Made by a program: the position numbers and the translations under genes
In this document: positions 1 through 10,274 of the stretch, piece after piece
Numbering within the stretch: position 1 is the stretch's first letter
Layout of the letters: every line of letters begins with the position of its first letter
Assembly (NCBI GenBank): GCA_027596195.1
Contig: JADGJG010000177.1
Coordinates: 1 to 33,723, forward strand
DNA: 33,723 nt
DNA from: Podochytrium sp. JEL0797
Lineage: Eukaryota > Chytridiomycota > Chytridiomycetes > Chytridiales > Chytriomycetaceae
Reading direction: 5' to 3'
Notes under the pieces: generated by a model
Told to the model about the DNA's origin: nothing
Seen by the model: the letters and a program-made list of their open reading frames with translations, nothing else
Databases searched by the model: none

Positions 1-1
1 A

Positions 2-190
2 GCTGTGGCGGCTGAAAAGAAGGTCTTGGTATATGAGAAAGCTCTCGGGCCCATCAAGGCCAACATCGAGAATATCGCCAGCAGTCGAGGTCGACTGGAT
101 AAACGGGCGACACCGACATTTGTCGGTTCCAAAAACTGCAAGGGCGGGGCCCTGGGTTCCATTGTACCACCTGTTCCGCCTCCACCTTGA
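2..190 (+). CDS. 3' end of an unrecognised gene entering from the left
   Basis: An open frame runs in from the window edge and stops at 188-190. It reads about 62 residues: a Lys/Glu/Ala-rich start (EKKVLVYEKALGPIKANIEN), a short basic stretch (GRLDKRATP) and a proline-rich tail (IVPPVPPPP). Codons favour G or C in the third position, as in the certain genes of this window, which supports this strand. The opposite strand is also open here, so the call is tentative. No family is recognised and the start lies outside the window. The next gene, on the minus strand, ends about 90 nt away, so the two would be convergent. Confidence 0.35.
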   Translation, partial: AVAAEKKVLVYEKALGPIKANIENIASSRGRLDKRATPTFVGSKNCKGGALGSIVPPVPPPP

Positions 191-280
191 GAAGAATCAG
201 AGCAGACATGGGTTCCAACACTCGCGGTTGGAGCCTTTGAATTTGTTTGTTCATAAACGGGACTTCCCTCCAATCATTGA

Positions 281-990
281 TTAATGCCCTGCTTTCAAAA
301 AACGACAGCATATGAGCAAGTAAGTTGGAAAGAAAAGGGAAAACTTTGGGAAAACTCACAGAGGGATGAGACCCAAGTTTTGAACTGTTCCTCCGAAAAG
401 AGGTGCGGCATCACTACAAATATCCTTGAATGCCCCATCCGGCTGAGATTTAACGTTTGCAAGTCAATCACACCCTTCGCAAGCGGAATTCTCGCCTCTT
501 TCAAAGATTCGATACGATGCAGGATCTGTCGGAGAAACTCTTGATGCTGTTGAGGCGTTTGACTGTCCTGAACAGCTCCGCGATTTGCTGCTGTTTTTGC
601 GGCGGTTTCGATCGAAAGAAGGACGAAAGGATGCCGACCTAAAACAGTTTGATTTTAAGTTCAATACAGCTCAAAAGTCCATTCACTTGCGTGCGAAAGC
701 TGGTTCAACTCGTCCTGGCGTTTCCGTATGAAGTCTGTCGTCGGTGCAATCAAAACTTGAGCCTGGTCGTGTTGCGTCTGCGCTTCCATCAGGAGGTGGT
801 CATGGCCTTCGAGAAGAGCTACGACATCTCTTTTGGCAAGAATATCGGATACCAAGACCTCTGATGTGTGCATGTCAATTGGAAGCCAAACGATCTCACC
901 ATACTCTGGAAGCAGATCTGTTGGCTCAGAGGGAAAGAACACCTCGTGTGGGATTCCGCTAGACTGATTGTACGATGGCAGGTCGTCCAT
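281..990 (-). CDS. unrecognised small protein, spliced (2-3 exons)
   Basis: Proposed exons are 990-687, 638-360 and a tiny last exon 291-281, giving about 197 residues. The start is ATG at 990, with an in-frame stop not far upstream. Intron 1 (639-686, 48 nt) begins GTGAAT and ends TTTTAG. The second intron begins with a good GTGAGT at 359; its acceptor is uncertain (two candidate AGs give slightly different last residues). The protein is acidic at the N terminus, then amphipathic and partly coiled-coil-like (FIRKRQDELNQL, then EFLRQILHRIESLKEARI), and ends near MPHLFSEEQFKTWVSS. No domain was recognised. Codon use and the continuous frame across the first intron support it as real; the function is unknown. 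Confidence 0.5.
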
Positions 991-1142
991 TTCGACTTTG
1001 TTGACGGTGTTTGAGCTTACGCGATCAAAGTTTGGTTTAGCGCCTTTTTGTATTCTCTTTCATCAACTCGGTTGAGATTCCATTACAATACTTAATTTAT
1101 TTAACGCATTGCAGCCTCTGCCGGACTCGGAGGAACCCCGCG

Positions 1143-1886
1143 TCATTTCGATTCCGACGCTGCCTGCTCCGCCAACGCCTTTGCTGCCGCCTCCATCGGT
1201 AGCGTCTATTCCAAAGAAGAAAAACCCCCTTTCGATTAAAAACGTATCTCATCTCACTCCCACGCACACTCGGGTACCCCAGAAACATTCACGCAACGAC
1301 TCACCAAGTCAGGCTGGAAGACCACATCTGCAAGCTTCACACCCCCCAACATTCCAAGACACACGCAGCTAAACAGCCCGAACTGGTTGATTTCCATGGG
1401 TCCGGAGGGGAATGCGGGAAGGTCTGGTTTGAGAGAGGGTGATGTTGGATTGATGTTCCGGGTTATAAAGACACGTCGAATAGGAAGGTTTCAAGGAGAG
1501 CGGAATGCGAGCGAGTGTGGCAATCGAGAGTCAATCGGGCTTAGGAATGATCGTGTTGGTTTTGCGGATCGTGTTGGTTTTGCGCTTTCTTCGAGTCGGT
1601 TCGCACGTCGGATCACCACCGCAATTGGCTCCCGAGATTCAGCGTTCACTTCACGATGGTATTCGATAGACTTTTTCGACCAGAACCAGGAGTTCATCCA
1701 GTACGCCATCATAGAAACTCGGTTTGCCTTCGAACCGCATCGATCACCAGCCAGGATCAAAGCACACTTGATAGCAGAGATCCATTGTTCACCTTTGAGG
1801 GAAGCCTTTGCTTTGGAGGAATAGAAGCGCAGTGACCGAGAAGTTGAAAGGGACACGGGGCGTGGAAGCAAGCGCAAAAAAAACAT
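1143..1886 (-). CDS. small predicted mitochondrial protein, 91 aa, three exons
   Basis: Exons 1886-1793, 1423-1305 and 1205-1143 join in phase to a 91-residue protein. Exon 1 begins MFFLRLLPRPVSLSTSRSLR and continues FYSS: hydrophobic, Arg/Ser-rich and without acidic residues, a classic matrix-targeting presequence. Exon 2 carries a short hydrophobic stretch (FGLFSCVCLGMLGGVKLADV) that could cross a membrane once. Exon 3 is an Ala/Glu-rich tail ending AEQAASESK. Intron 2 (1206-1304) has a GTGAGT donor and a T-rich acceptor. Intron 1 (1424-1792, 369 nt) is unusually long here but ends in a good pyrimidine tract plus CAG. I do not recognise the family; a small inner-membrane or respiratory-chain-associated protein is an inference. 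Its ATG is 15 nt from the divergent TMEM62-like start. Confidence 0.55.
1549..1584. repeat. 18-bp unit repeated twice in tandem
   Basis: GATCGTGTTGGTTTTGCG occurs twice head to tail with no mismatch. It lies inside the proposed 369-nt first intron of the small mitochondrial gene. It also makes both strands look open there (SAKPTR repeated on one strand), which probably explains the long open frames across the intron. Confidence 0.85.
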
Positions 1887-1901
1887 GTTTTTTTGCAACT
1901 C

Positions 1902-4465
1902 ATGAATCGCTTCATCCTCCCAATCTTGACTCTCCTTGCCTGGCTCTACGCATTCCATCTCAACAACAACGCCCGCTCGTCCCTAGTCCCCACCCATCCC
2001 CACGGCTTCAGCACCGACGCCGATCCCGACCCATCCCGACCCGACGACCTCGTAATCCGCGACGACCCAACCAACCTCTTCACATTCATCCAAATCTCTG
2101 ACATCCACATCTCACGCCACAACCCAACCGGAGGAATCCCGCACTTTGCCTCGTTTCTATCCACCGAGCTACCCACGATCGCCCCAGACCTGTGTTTCCT
2201 GTCAGGTGACCTCGTGGATGCAAAGACGCCCTCGAAACTCATTTCGGAGCAGTATCGAGACGAGTGGGTTGCCTACCGGGCGTTGATTGAAGCGTCAGGG
2301 GTGGAGGAAAGGAATGGCGGCGAGTTTTATTTCGATCAACGCGGGAATCATGATTGCTTCAACATTGGGGTCCCGTTTGAAGGTGTGTGGTCTCTAAACG
2401 TATGTACTGGACGTGAGAACTGATTTCAATTCATTTCGAACCCAAGAAAGCGAATACGCCACCATGTCGGCCTCAAAACACGAAGGATACACCCACCACC
2501 ACCACAAACCCTTCGGAACCTACTCATTCACAGCCCTCGACGCGTGCCCTACCGCTGGAATGTCACGTCCCGTCAACTTTTTCGGAACACTCGATTCGAA
2601 CGATATGAACCAACTCGCGTCAGTAATCGACGCGACGCAAGAGCTACACGGGAACCACACCTTCATCTCCACCCACTATCCAACTTCGACAATGGTATTG
2701 GGCCGTGCAAGTGACGGCCGTTCTTTTGGAGACCTATCCAAAGGCGTGAGCATGTGGGTCTCCGGCCACCTCCACAAACTCATTGGCGGAGTCATCATGT
2801 ACGGATACCATTCCTCCTCCGACCTTCTGGAACTTCAACTCGGAGACATGAAAGACAACGCCGTGTGGAGGCTCGTTGCAGTGGACAACGACTTTATATC
2901 TGTTACGGATGAAATCCTCGCGCTACCAAGCGTGCCAGCACCTGTGGAGTGGGATATCAAGGACGCAAAGCCGCCGTTTCCGATGCCGGGATACAATCGC
3001 CATCCACGACCTCCCGTCATTCTCGTGACAGTTCCGCGGGATGCCCGATTTGCAACGCCCACGCATGAACCGATTAAGCGAATCTTGACATCCACGCATA
3101 TTCGGGTGTTGATTTATGGGTTTTCTGGTGAAGAGGGGCCCGACGCGGGGGTGATTGATGCGCGGAACGTGACATTCAAAATTGACGGAGTGAAGGTTCC
3201 AGAGCCTGTGGAATACAAGGGAAGCGGGGCCGCCTGGTCAGACATTCAGAACCTCGAAGAATCCGTGAATCGTGTACCGTTATACGTTTCCAAATGGGAT
3301 CCTCGGGTGTACAACGACGGAAGGGATCATTGGTTGGAGGTGGAGGCTATTGATTCTGCGGGAAGAACAGCTGTCAAGAAGATTGCGTTTCGCGTGGATG
3401 GGGAGAGAGCGAGGAGTCATGGAATGGAGTCTGGAATCGGTGGATATGTGATTGCGGCGAATTTCGAAATGCTGGTGAGCCGCATTTTTCATCCTCCTCC
3501 ATCGCCATTCTCACGCGTTTTGTTCCCTGTACAAGATCAAAGGACTCTTCGTATTCGCCCATCTCTTTATCTCGCTTCTCATCCACATCTCCAAATTCAC
3601 ATTTGACACGTTGATCGCATCCAACAGGCTCCCCGCCTTCCGTGCAAAACTCACCAAACAAATCCACCAAACCACATCCCTCCTCGCACACTCGCACCTG
3701 TTCCATTTCACTTCCGTCACAAACTCCCCGCTCCTCGCGACACTCGAATCCGGTTCCACGACGCGACCACGAGCAAGGATTGAATCAACATGGGGCCTCG
3801 TCAAAACCCATCTCCACCGCACATCGCTCCTCTGGACCCTGAGATCGTTCAACTTCGCATCCTCCCCGCGGTTATTCTACCCCACATGGATATACCTCAA
3901 CTACATAATCATCGGCCCCTGGTTCATCGGAAACCTTGTCCCCAGCGCGCACGAGATGGGACGAAGAGTGGGACTCGTGTACGTCTACGGAGTCTGGTTC
4001 GAAGACGGATGGGTTCCAATCCTGGACACATGGTACCTCGCGTTATGGGAACACACGACGTTTGTGTTTCCAATGGTGTTGATTTTGATGTGGAATGCGC
4101 CTGTTCCCGCGATCTTTGGCGTGAGAGGTAGTCCGATGAGAAATGCACGCGAGGGTGGAATCCTGTGGACGATTATAGCATCATGTGGATTCGCAGTATG
4201 GGCGATCGCATCAACATGGTACGGCTTCTTTGGATGGACTTATGGATGGTTAAGTGTTTTCGTGAGTCCTGGGAAGATGTGGATGATGGGGTGGTGTGTC
4301 TGGATGATTGTGTTTTCGCGGGAGGCCGGGTGGAGACACCGGTTTGCGAGGGATGAAAGTGGGGATGTGGATTTTGAAAGTGGTGGGAGCGAGGAGGAGG
4401 GGGTGTCGGTTGGGAGGAGTGGGAGTGGGAGTGGGAGTGGGGAAGGGTGGGTTCGGCGGCGGTAG
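1902..4465 (+). CDS. TMEM62: TMEM62-like membrane metallophosphoesterase
   Basis: Exons 1902-2382, 2447-3474 and 3536-4465 give 812 residues. The N terminus (FILPILTLLAWLYAFHL) is a signal anchor. The calcineurin-like phosphoesterase domain follows with all its metal-binding motifs: QISDIHIS (D-x-H), FLSGDLVDAK (GD), QRGNHDC (GNHD), ISTHYP and WVSGHLHK (GHxH). A beta-rich middle domain leads to several C-terminal membrane segments, including VFAHLFISLLIHI, YLNYIIIGPWFIGNL, VFPMVLILMW and IIASCGFAVWAIASTWYGFF. This order matches animal TMEM62 (about 640 residues); the substrate is not known. The tail is Gly/Ser/Glu-rich with a short G-S repeat and ends RRR. Both introns (64 and 61 nt) have good donors (GTGTGT, GTGAGC). 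I chose ATG 1902; no earlier in-frame ATG exists near it. It is convergent with the next gene, with 56 nt between the stops. Confidence 0.88.
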
Positions 4466-4521
4466 TGACACCCAAACCAAACATAAACGCGTTTAATTCT
4501 ATTGCAGTTGGCAGCGCCAAC

Positions 4522-5739
4522 TCAAAACTTAATGGATTCAACAACCTCATCCACACCCTTCACCAACCCATCAAAAATCTCACCCGCCCCACCTCCCTTC
4601 ACGAGCGTCCCTGCCTGTCCACACCACAACACCAAATCATCCCTCTCATCCATCCTGCCCGCCTTCCTCCGCAACGGAACCGTCAAATAATTTTGCACAG
4701 GATATCCCGGAATCTTCGCCTCTTGTTCATAGAAGTCCCCCGCCATCCCATTCGCAATTGAACGAGCCTGACGACCCGAAAACGCTCTCGTCAACACTGT
4801 ACGTCGCTTAACCGCCGCCTCCGACTTGTCCAGGATAGCTTCCTTATGAACCCGAGCAGCACCCGACTCATTCGAAACCACAAAAGCAGTCCCAACCTGA
4901 ACCCCATCCGCACCCAACACCAACGCCGCAAGAATCCCTTCAGCAGTAGAAACCCCACCCGCGGCAATCACAGGAACCTTCACAACATCCCTCACCCTCG
5001 GAACAAGCGTGAACGTGGTTTCATCAGGCGTCGGCATCCGCGTCTCGTCAAAAGGTAAAAAAGTCCCACGATGACCGCCAGCTTCGACACCAGACGCGAC
5101 AATCGCGTCGACACCCGCGCGTTCGAGGGCAATCGCCTCAGAAACGGTTGTAGCCGTTCCGAACGTGATGATTCCTTTTGATCGAGCTGCATCAATCACG
5201 TGGGGAGGTGGGACGCCCATGACGAAGGAAATGACGGGTGGTGCGGCATCGAGGAGGGCTTGCACCTGTGTGAGTGGGTCAGTTTTTGCGGTTTCGTTGA
5301 AATCAAGTAAAAGTTAAAACCCGACCTGTTCCTCGAAATCATGGCCAATCTTCCCGTCAGATGGATATTCTGGAACTTCCGCGTTATACTTCTTGTAATA
5401 AGGTTCCAACCGCTGTCGATGTTGTTCAAACTCCGCCTTGCCCCCAGCTTTCATGCCCGCCAGAGCAGCGCGATCAGCATGCGGAATATCAACCCACAGA
5501 TTCACAGCGAACGGTTTTCCATCCGGAATAGCTCCCCGCAATTCCGCCACTAGGGGCCCAATCGCGTGCGGGGCGATATAGTGGGCGCCGTAGGAACCCA
5601 GGCCGCCGCGGTTCGACACGGCTGCTGTGAGTGAGACGGAAGACGCGCCGCCGCCAAAGGGGCCCTGAACGATCGGGTAAGTGAGGGATGGGAGGATCGT
5701 TCGTAGACGCGATGGGAATTGCGACAAGTAGGATGCCAT
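4522..5739 (-). CDS. nitronate monooxygenase / 2-nitropropane dioxygenase family flavoprotein
   Basis: Exons 5739-5326 and 5265-4522 (60-nt intron, phase 0) give 385 residues. The family oxidises nitronates to carbonyl compounds and nitrite using FMN in a TIM barrel. Visible family features are PIVQGPFGGGAS near the N terminus, SNRGGLGSYGAHY, FAVNLWV, the catalytic-loop segment GVEAGGHRGTF with its conserved His, and the FMN phosphate site VIAAGGVSTAEG followed by LGADGVQVGTAFV. I took the ATG at 5739 (MASYLSQF), just before the conserved barrel start. An upstream in-frame ATG at 5931 would add an AT-rich leader with no family match. The cytosol is the likely location, since no targeting signal is evident. 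It is a eukaryotic gene with a spliceosomal intron, though the family is common in bacteria. Confidence 0.9.
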
Positions 5740-6253
5740 TTTGTGGGTCGCGCGAGATGATTTCCAATGAAAATGAAAATCGATGTGATCGCGAATTTTG
5801 GTACGTTCATAATTCATAATTTGAGAGACCAGCAACCTAGGATGGAAGCTACAAAATTGAAATACGCAATAGTTCGCAAACGGGATTTGGTACTTGATGG
5901 TGCCAGGATAGATGTGCGCATACAGGTTCATTCATTTTACTAGTTTTTCTACTAGTTTACGAGGCTGTTGGCGGTAAAACCCTTGTCGAACTGCAATTGA
6001 TCCATCAATTGCTCAGACTAACTGAATTGCGTATGTTTTCAAGTTTGACGCCAATTGTACCTACTTCGAGCCAGATAATTTCCCATGAATCAGCGGAAGG
6101 ATGCTCTGCTGGGTAGGAAAAAGGGAAAGGGGCTTGGCATTTCGGGTCTCGCGGCCATGCCATATTTGTCACGGTGCGTGTCAGTGCCACACTTTAAAAC
6201 GTGAGCAATTTTGATTTTTTGTTCCGATAACAGAAAAAAGCTGAATAAGTCAA
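5740..6253. other. shared divergent upstream region, 514 nt
   Basis: This lies between the divergent flavoenzyme and universal stress protein genes, so it should hold both promoters. It is AT-rich. The only repeat seen is ACTAGTTT occurring twice about 12 nt apart near 5938-5960. I see no clear TATA box and no convincing additional gene; the short open frames here lack coding character. Confidence 0.6.
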
Positions 6254-6877
6254 ATGGGAAAAAACAACCCAAATATGCATTCTTCTGCCATGGCCAAAGT
6301 CATTGATTTTACCAATCTACCAGCCAAAGACCAAAAAGTGATCCTTCTGGCCGTCGACAACACAGTCTTCTCGGACTTCTGCGTGCGCTGGTTTCTAGAC
6401 GCCAACATCTTTTCGAATGCATTCATTTACCTCGTGAACGTTCCACCTCACTTTAACCCCGTCGACGTTGCGCTAAATCCGGGCGACTCGGACGAAGCCG
6501 AAAGGGCGGAGAGCATCCAGCTCCTGAAAAAATATTCCAAGATTCTGAAATTTTATGAGCGCCAATTCAGTGCGGTACTTCTTGTTTCGCATTCCCCAAA
6601 AGAAGCAATCGTGGCCCAAGCGGAGGAGTTGAATGCACATTTGGTAGGTGCTTCTTTTTTTTGATTATCCTTCGTTTATGCGTGAATTGCTCATAACATT
6701 TTGTTGTGTGTTCAGGTCGTCATGGGTTCCCGCGGTTCAGACGGCCTGTCCCGATTGGTCCCCGGGAACTCGTTCTCAAACTATGTCAAGCACCACTGCC
6801 AAATGCCCGTTCTCGTGGTGAAGCCTTCCGCAGCCGAGTTGGCAAAGATGGAAAACCCCGTGCACCACGTGTTGTAA
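6254..6877 (+). CDS. universal stress protein (UspA-fold) family
   Basis: Exons 6254-6643 and 6716-6877 (72-nt intron, phase 0, GTAGGT...TTCAG) give 183 residues. The N-terminal beta strand is KVILLAVDNTVFSDFCVRWF, with the nucleotide-contacting Asp in the usual place. Next comes a central helical part and then the C-terminal signature VVMGSRGSDGLSRLVPGNSF followed by SNYVKHH and PVLVVK. This matches the G-x2-G-x9-G nucleotide-binding loop, but the residue after the last Gly is Asn rather than Ser or Thr. USPs are small cytoplasmic proteins tied to stress or nucleotide sensing. Three in-frame Met codons lie within the first 14 residues; the first is used here but the third (MAKVIDF) is equally plausible. 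AATAAA follows the stop closely. It is convergent with the next gene, with 13 nt between stops. Confidence 0.88.
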
Positions 6878-6890
6878 AAAATAAACATAT

Positions 6891-7320
6891 TTAATCAATA
6901 TGAACTCTCATTGGTGACAGCTGATACGAAGACACTGCTTCGGGTGCATCCGCAAACACGGAGAGTTTGTGGTTCTCTGGATGCGTGAAAAATTCCTTAC
7001 TAAAGCGATCGAGTAGCATTTCGAGTCCTGTTTGAAGGCGCCGCGTGAGAATTGATGAAAAGCAATATCCCCACGCGTCGCACGATTCCCATGACAACTT
7101 AAAATCGAACCTAAAATCGAACCTTCTTCCCTTCTCCGTGTCACTTGCGACTTCAATCGTCGCGTGTTCAATTCTCTTTGAAACTCCTAACGCTAAATTG
7201 TGGCAGCTTCCCAAGTTTGCGCAGCTGAAGCTTGAAATTCAAAACTTACCCAGCCATAGAAAATTGTGCGACCACCAAATATGCGAAGAAAAATAGATAA
7301 CTCCTTCTCTGGTTATTCAT
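6891..7320 (-). CDS. unrecognised small protein with N-terminal signal-like segment
   Basis: Exons 7320-7250 and 7173-6891 give 117 residues. Exon 1 encodes MNNQRRSYLFFFAYLVVAQF: a basic start followed by a hydrophobic stretch, like a signal peptide or signal anchor. The intron has a strong GTAAGT donor; its acceptor (CAAAGAG) was chosen because it alone restores the long downstream frame. Exon 2 has alternating hydrophobic/charged strands (RFDFRFDFKLSW), a Trp/Cys-rich turn and an amphipathic helix (LTRRLQTGLEMLLDRFSKEF), ending RVHID. The strand pattern recalls a small beta-sheet lipid-binding fold, but I cannot assign a family. The divergent partner NDUFS4 starts 82 nt away, a spacing that suits two real genes. 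Confidence 0.5.
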
Positions 7321-7402
7321 TATTTCCCTTGAGATGGCGTCGCACCCTCCCTCCCTTTCTCCCCCCATCGCCAATCTCCATCTCAAAAAATCACCTTGGA
7401 AA

Positions 7403-8273
7403 ATGCAGCGTTTTGTTGCAGCGTCCCGCTTCTTCTCGACCACGCCCCGGGTCTCTGGCGCAGCCTCTTCGCTTGTGGGACAACCCGTGGATGACAAGCG
7501 CATCTTCCAGGCGGAGCTTCTTTCGGGTGCGGATTTCCCTAGCGCGATGGAAAAACGAAAACCAGTCACTCACTCCCCGCACTCCCCCCACTCCAGGCGC
7601 CCCCGCCTCGCTCACTGCGCACCCCGTGCGAATCTACAGACCCGCAAACACGCCCGTCCAGAGCGGATCCGCCAGGCCCAACCACTGGAAGATCGACTTT
7701 GACACCCAGGACAAGTGGGAGAACAAGACAATGGGCTGGGCATCGAGGTGCGATTTCATTATTCGATGCGAGTGAAGCTGTGACCATTCGTCGTGAGCCT
7801 GTGCGAATATCCAGAGCGGGTTCGCTTCGAATTTGCGAAGTTCATTCCATTGTGATCCCGACTGATCCCCCGCGATCGAGAACTGCCAAACGAATGTTGA
7901 TATCCACACGCTGAAATGCTGAAATTGAGCGAAGCGACCGAATCTGCAAAGAATATGCGCACCACGTTTACGAAAATGATTACACTCGAAGCTGAATTCA
8001 CCTTCCCTAGTGCCGATCCAGTGCAGGCGATGTCCCTCAAATTCCTGAGCAAAGAAGACGCGATTCTCTTTGCCGAGCGTCAAGGCTACGATTACTGGGT
8101 CGATTTGCCCAAGGAGCCCGTTTTCAAGGTGAAGCAATATGCCGAAAACTTTAAGGTAAACCCCGCGAGCAACGCGTCTCGAAATCTTCTCTTCTTTTCT
8201 CTTCAGCTTCTGATTCATTCAATAATCCTACTAGTACGAGGCCAAGCCCCTCCGTCTTATCAGAACAAAGTAA
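7403..8273 (+). CDS. NDUFS4: NADH:ubiquinone oxidoreductase subunit NDUFS4 (18-21 kDa)
   Basis: Exons 7403-7526, 7597-7747, 8011-8155 and 8235-8273 give 152 residues. This is an accessory subunit of mitochondrial complex I, on the matrix arm next to the NADH-oxidising module. The N terminus MQRFVAASRFFSTTPR is a presequence. The family core is clear: HPVRIYRPANTPVQSG, HWKIDFDTQDKWENKTMGWA, then SADPVQAMSLKFLSKEDAIL with FAERQGYDYWVD, and the basic end YEAKPLRLIRTK. Intron phases (1, 2, 0) and GT-AG ends fit at every joint. Intron 2 is 263 nt, long for this window. An in-frame ATG at 7334 would add 23 residues, but the one at 7403 gives the better presequence. Slightly shorter than the human protein (175). 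Confidence 0.95.
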
Positions 8274-8998
8274 AACCGTGCGTGTATTGAAACTCGTGCA
8301 AAATGGGTGGATCCAAAAAGAGAGGAATCTTGAAATAAATCGCGAAACCACTAATTACGTTCGCTTTTGAAAAAAAAAAGATCGTGGAGAAAGTGAGTCG
8401 ACATCAAGACGATGCTTTAGAAAGACACACGAGCCACTATCGCGAGGTCATTTACAGCCTCGCTGACTGCAGAGCATTTTTGTCCTTCTTAACTTGCTAT
8501 AAAAGAAAGAGGGTTTTTTTACGTCCGACTGTTTTTCCTGAAGGCGATATTTCGACAATATAACAACGTTCTGTGAGATTCCCACTGGCCCTCCAACCTT
8601 TTTATTTCTCAATTATGCGTGTATGATCGCGTGTATGTATGCGTGCGTGTACGGAAGTGTTTTCCGTGCCTGCGTACACATTTGAGGGTGGGGCTTGAAA
8701 TCGATCACATTCAATTGCGCAATTTCAATATTATAGAACACTTTTTCCACTGATACTCTTGACACCTTATCTTTTTTTAATTCGTTTAATTCCAAAAATT
8801 TCGCGCCATATATATAGTTACGGTCGAGGAAGTGGGAGAGTTGATCCCCGAACAGTGGGGGGGCTCGCGACGGCGAGCCCCAATATTCAGCAGGCGTCAT
8901 AAACTCCGGCGCAAAATATACTAATATCAAGCTACTTCATTACTCAGGTAAAGAGAAAACATAATTTTTTTTAGGATTTTCCATTTTTATTCTCCACT
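8274..8998. other. intergenic region, 725 nt, no gene recognised
   Basis: This lies between the NDUFS4 stop and the stop of the minus-strand WSC gene, so it should hold two 3' ends. It is AT-rich with a GT-rich patch (GCGTGTATG-like, about 8617-8650) and one strong hairpin at 8860-8881. An AATAAA-type signal for the minus gene lies directly after its stop (about 8985-8991 on the reverse strand). No tRNA, snRNA or coding segment could be supported. Confidence 0.6.
8860..8881. other. perfect 9-bp GC-rich hairpin
   Basis: GGGGCTCGC, loop GACG, then GCGAGCCCC: nine pairs, all Watson-Crick, seven or more of them G:C, with a 4-nt loop. It stands out in an AT-rich intergenic stretch between two gene 3' ends. 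It may be part of a structured transcript or chance; no known ncRNA family was recognised around it. Confidence 0.7.
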
Positions 8999-10274
8999 TC
9001 AAGCCCAGATACTCCAATACAATCCATAAGAGCTGAGCAAAGTTGAGCTACCACACTTTTCAGCCGCATTTCCAGAACAAGGAACATTACACAAGTCCTT
9101 GGAAACGCCGGAGTCAACCACAGAGGTACCAGCCCAACAATCAGTCCCATTAATGACCCCAAAGTTTGCAAGAATATAGGGTTGAGAGGCAAGTGTAAAC
9201 TGCGCACACAAAGCAATCGTCATTTTGTCGCTCGAAAAAACCAAGTATGCATCGGGGATGATAACCCGTCCCGTCCATGATTATAGTAGTATTGGGTTCC
9301 GCTGGGTGGAAACGTGTAAATGGAAAGACTTGAGCTACCACCACACATTTCACTAGCATTGGCGCCGCATGGAATAGTACAGTTCTTGCTGGGCACCAAG
9401 GGCTTGTTTGGGTCGACCGCGAAACCATACCGGCACGTATCCCCATTTTCAAGGGCAACTTTGGTAAAAGGGTAGCCCTGACTGCGAGCAAGCCACACGC
9501 AATACTCCACCGTCATAACGTATCTATTCGCATAGTTGGTGTGGTCGCTATCCGATCTGACCAAGTTGCTGTCTGAAAAACAGCCACCATATATAATTGG
9601 AAGAGTAGTCGCGGTGGCGGTAGAGTGGGTGACAACGGTGGTCGTGGTGGGCTGAATCGACGCGATGGACATCGACATAGTCGGAGTCGCGCTAGTGGCC
9701 ACCGTGTTGGACACAACGAGCGTTCCTGAAGAAGAGGCAGTCTTGGTGGAGGAAGTACTGGCCGAGGCTGTTGCCGAAACGGTCATGGAGCCGCAAGGAC
9801 CTTGTGAGGCCCAACCCCCATCACCGTGCTGATCTGGGGTGATCTTGCCAGACTGCCACCACTTGGCAACGTAGTTGACGCCGTTGAAAGAAACCGCGGC
9901 GCCTTTGAAATAACCGTGTCCGACGACAAAGGGCGTGGAGCAGCTCGTGGCCGAAGCGGCGGGCAGGGCGACAGCATTGCGGAGACCAGAAGCGTTATGG
10001 GAAGGAAGGGAGGCACAATCTGAATCCACGCAACAGAAAAATGCCCAGTCAGTACACCCCAAGCTAAAAATGAACAAGAGGTACACTTACGGGCAAGGTC
10101 GTTTGGACGACACGAGGTCTTGCCAGTTGGCAAGTCCCCTGGCGCGACACAGCAGACGTACGAGGGATCCGCACACGTGTCAGAAGGACCGCAAGCGCCA
10201 AAGGCTGGGATCGCAACTGGGACGGCGACGGAGAGGATTGTGCCGAACGCGAGTAGACACGTGAGAATGAGCAT
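8999..10274 (-). CDS. secreted Cys-rich / chitin-binding (CBM5/12-type) / WSC protein, copy 1
   Basis: Exon 1 is 10274-10091 and exon 2 starts at 10019 (71-nt intron, GTAAGT...TTCAG, phase 1). The N terminus MLILTCLLAFGTILSVAVPV is a signal peptide. Then come a Cys-rich module (ACGPSDTCADPSYVCCVAPG ending SCRP), a CBM5/12-type chitin-binding segment (NGVNYVAKWWQSG, then GGWASQGPC), a Ser/Thr-rich linker and a WSC-like domain (GGCFSDSNLVRS through CTIPCGANASEMCGGSS). Read straight on, the frame stops at 9220 (327 aa). A second WSC-like segment (SSDKMTIALCAQF through NVPCSGNAAEKCG) continues in another frame to a stop at 8999, so a further intron (for example 9231-9313) or a frameshift is needed. 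Likely a cell-wall or extracellular chitin-associated protein. A TATAAA lies 53 nt upstream. Confidence 0.8.

Noticed and set aside
1387..1958. Long open frames on both strands (145 aa plus, 155 aa minus)
   Set aside because: Both cross the proposed 369-nt intron and the 18-bp tandem repeat. The spliced minus-strand model explains the presequence and the downstream exons better.
5740..5931. N-terminal extension of the nitronate monooxygenase from an upstream ATG
   Set aside because: The added residues are AT-rich in codon use and precede the normal family N terminus at MASYLSQF.
8800..8960. Stretch around the hairpin considered as a U1- or U6-like snRNA
   Set aside because: Only short scattered resemblances; the diagnostic snRNA sequences (5' splice-site pairing region, Sm site, U6 box) could not be found.
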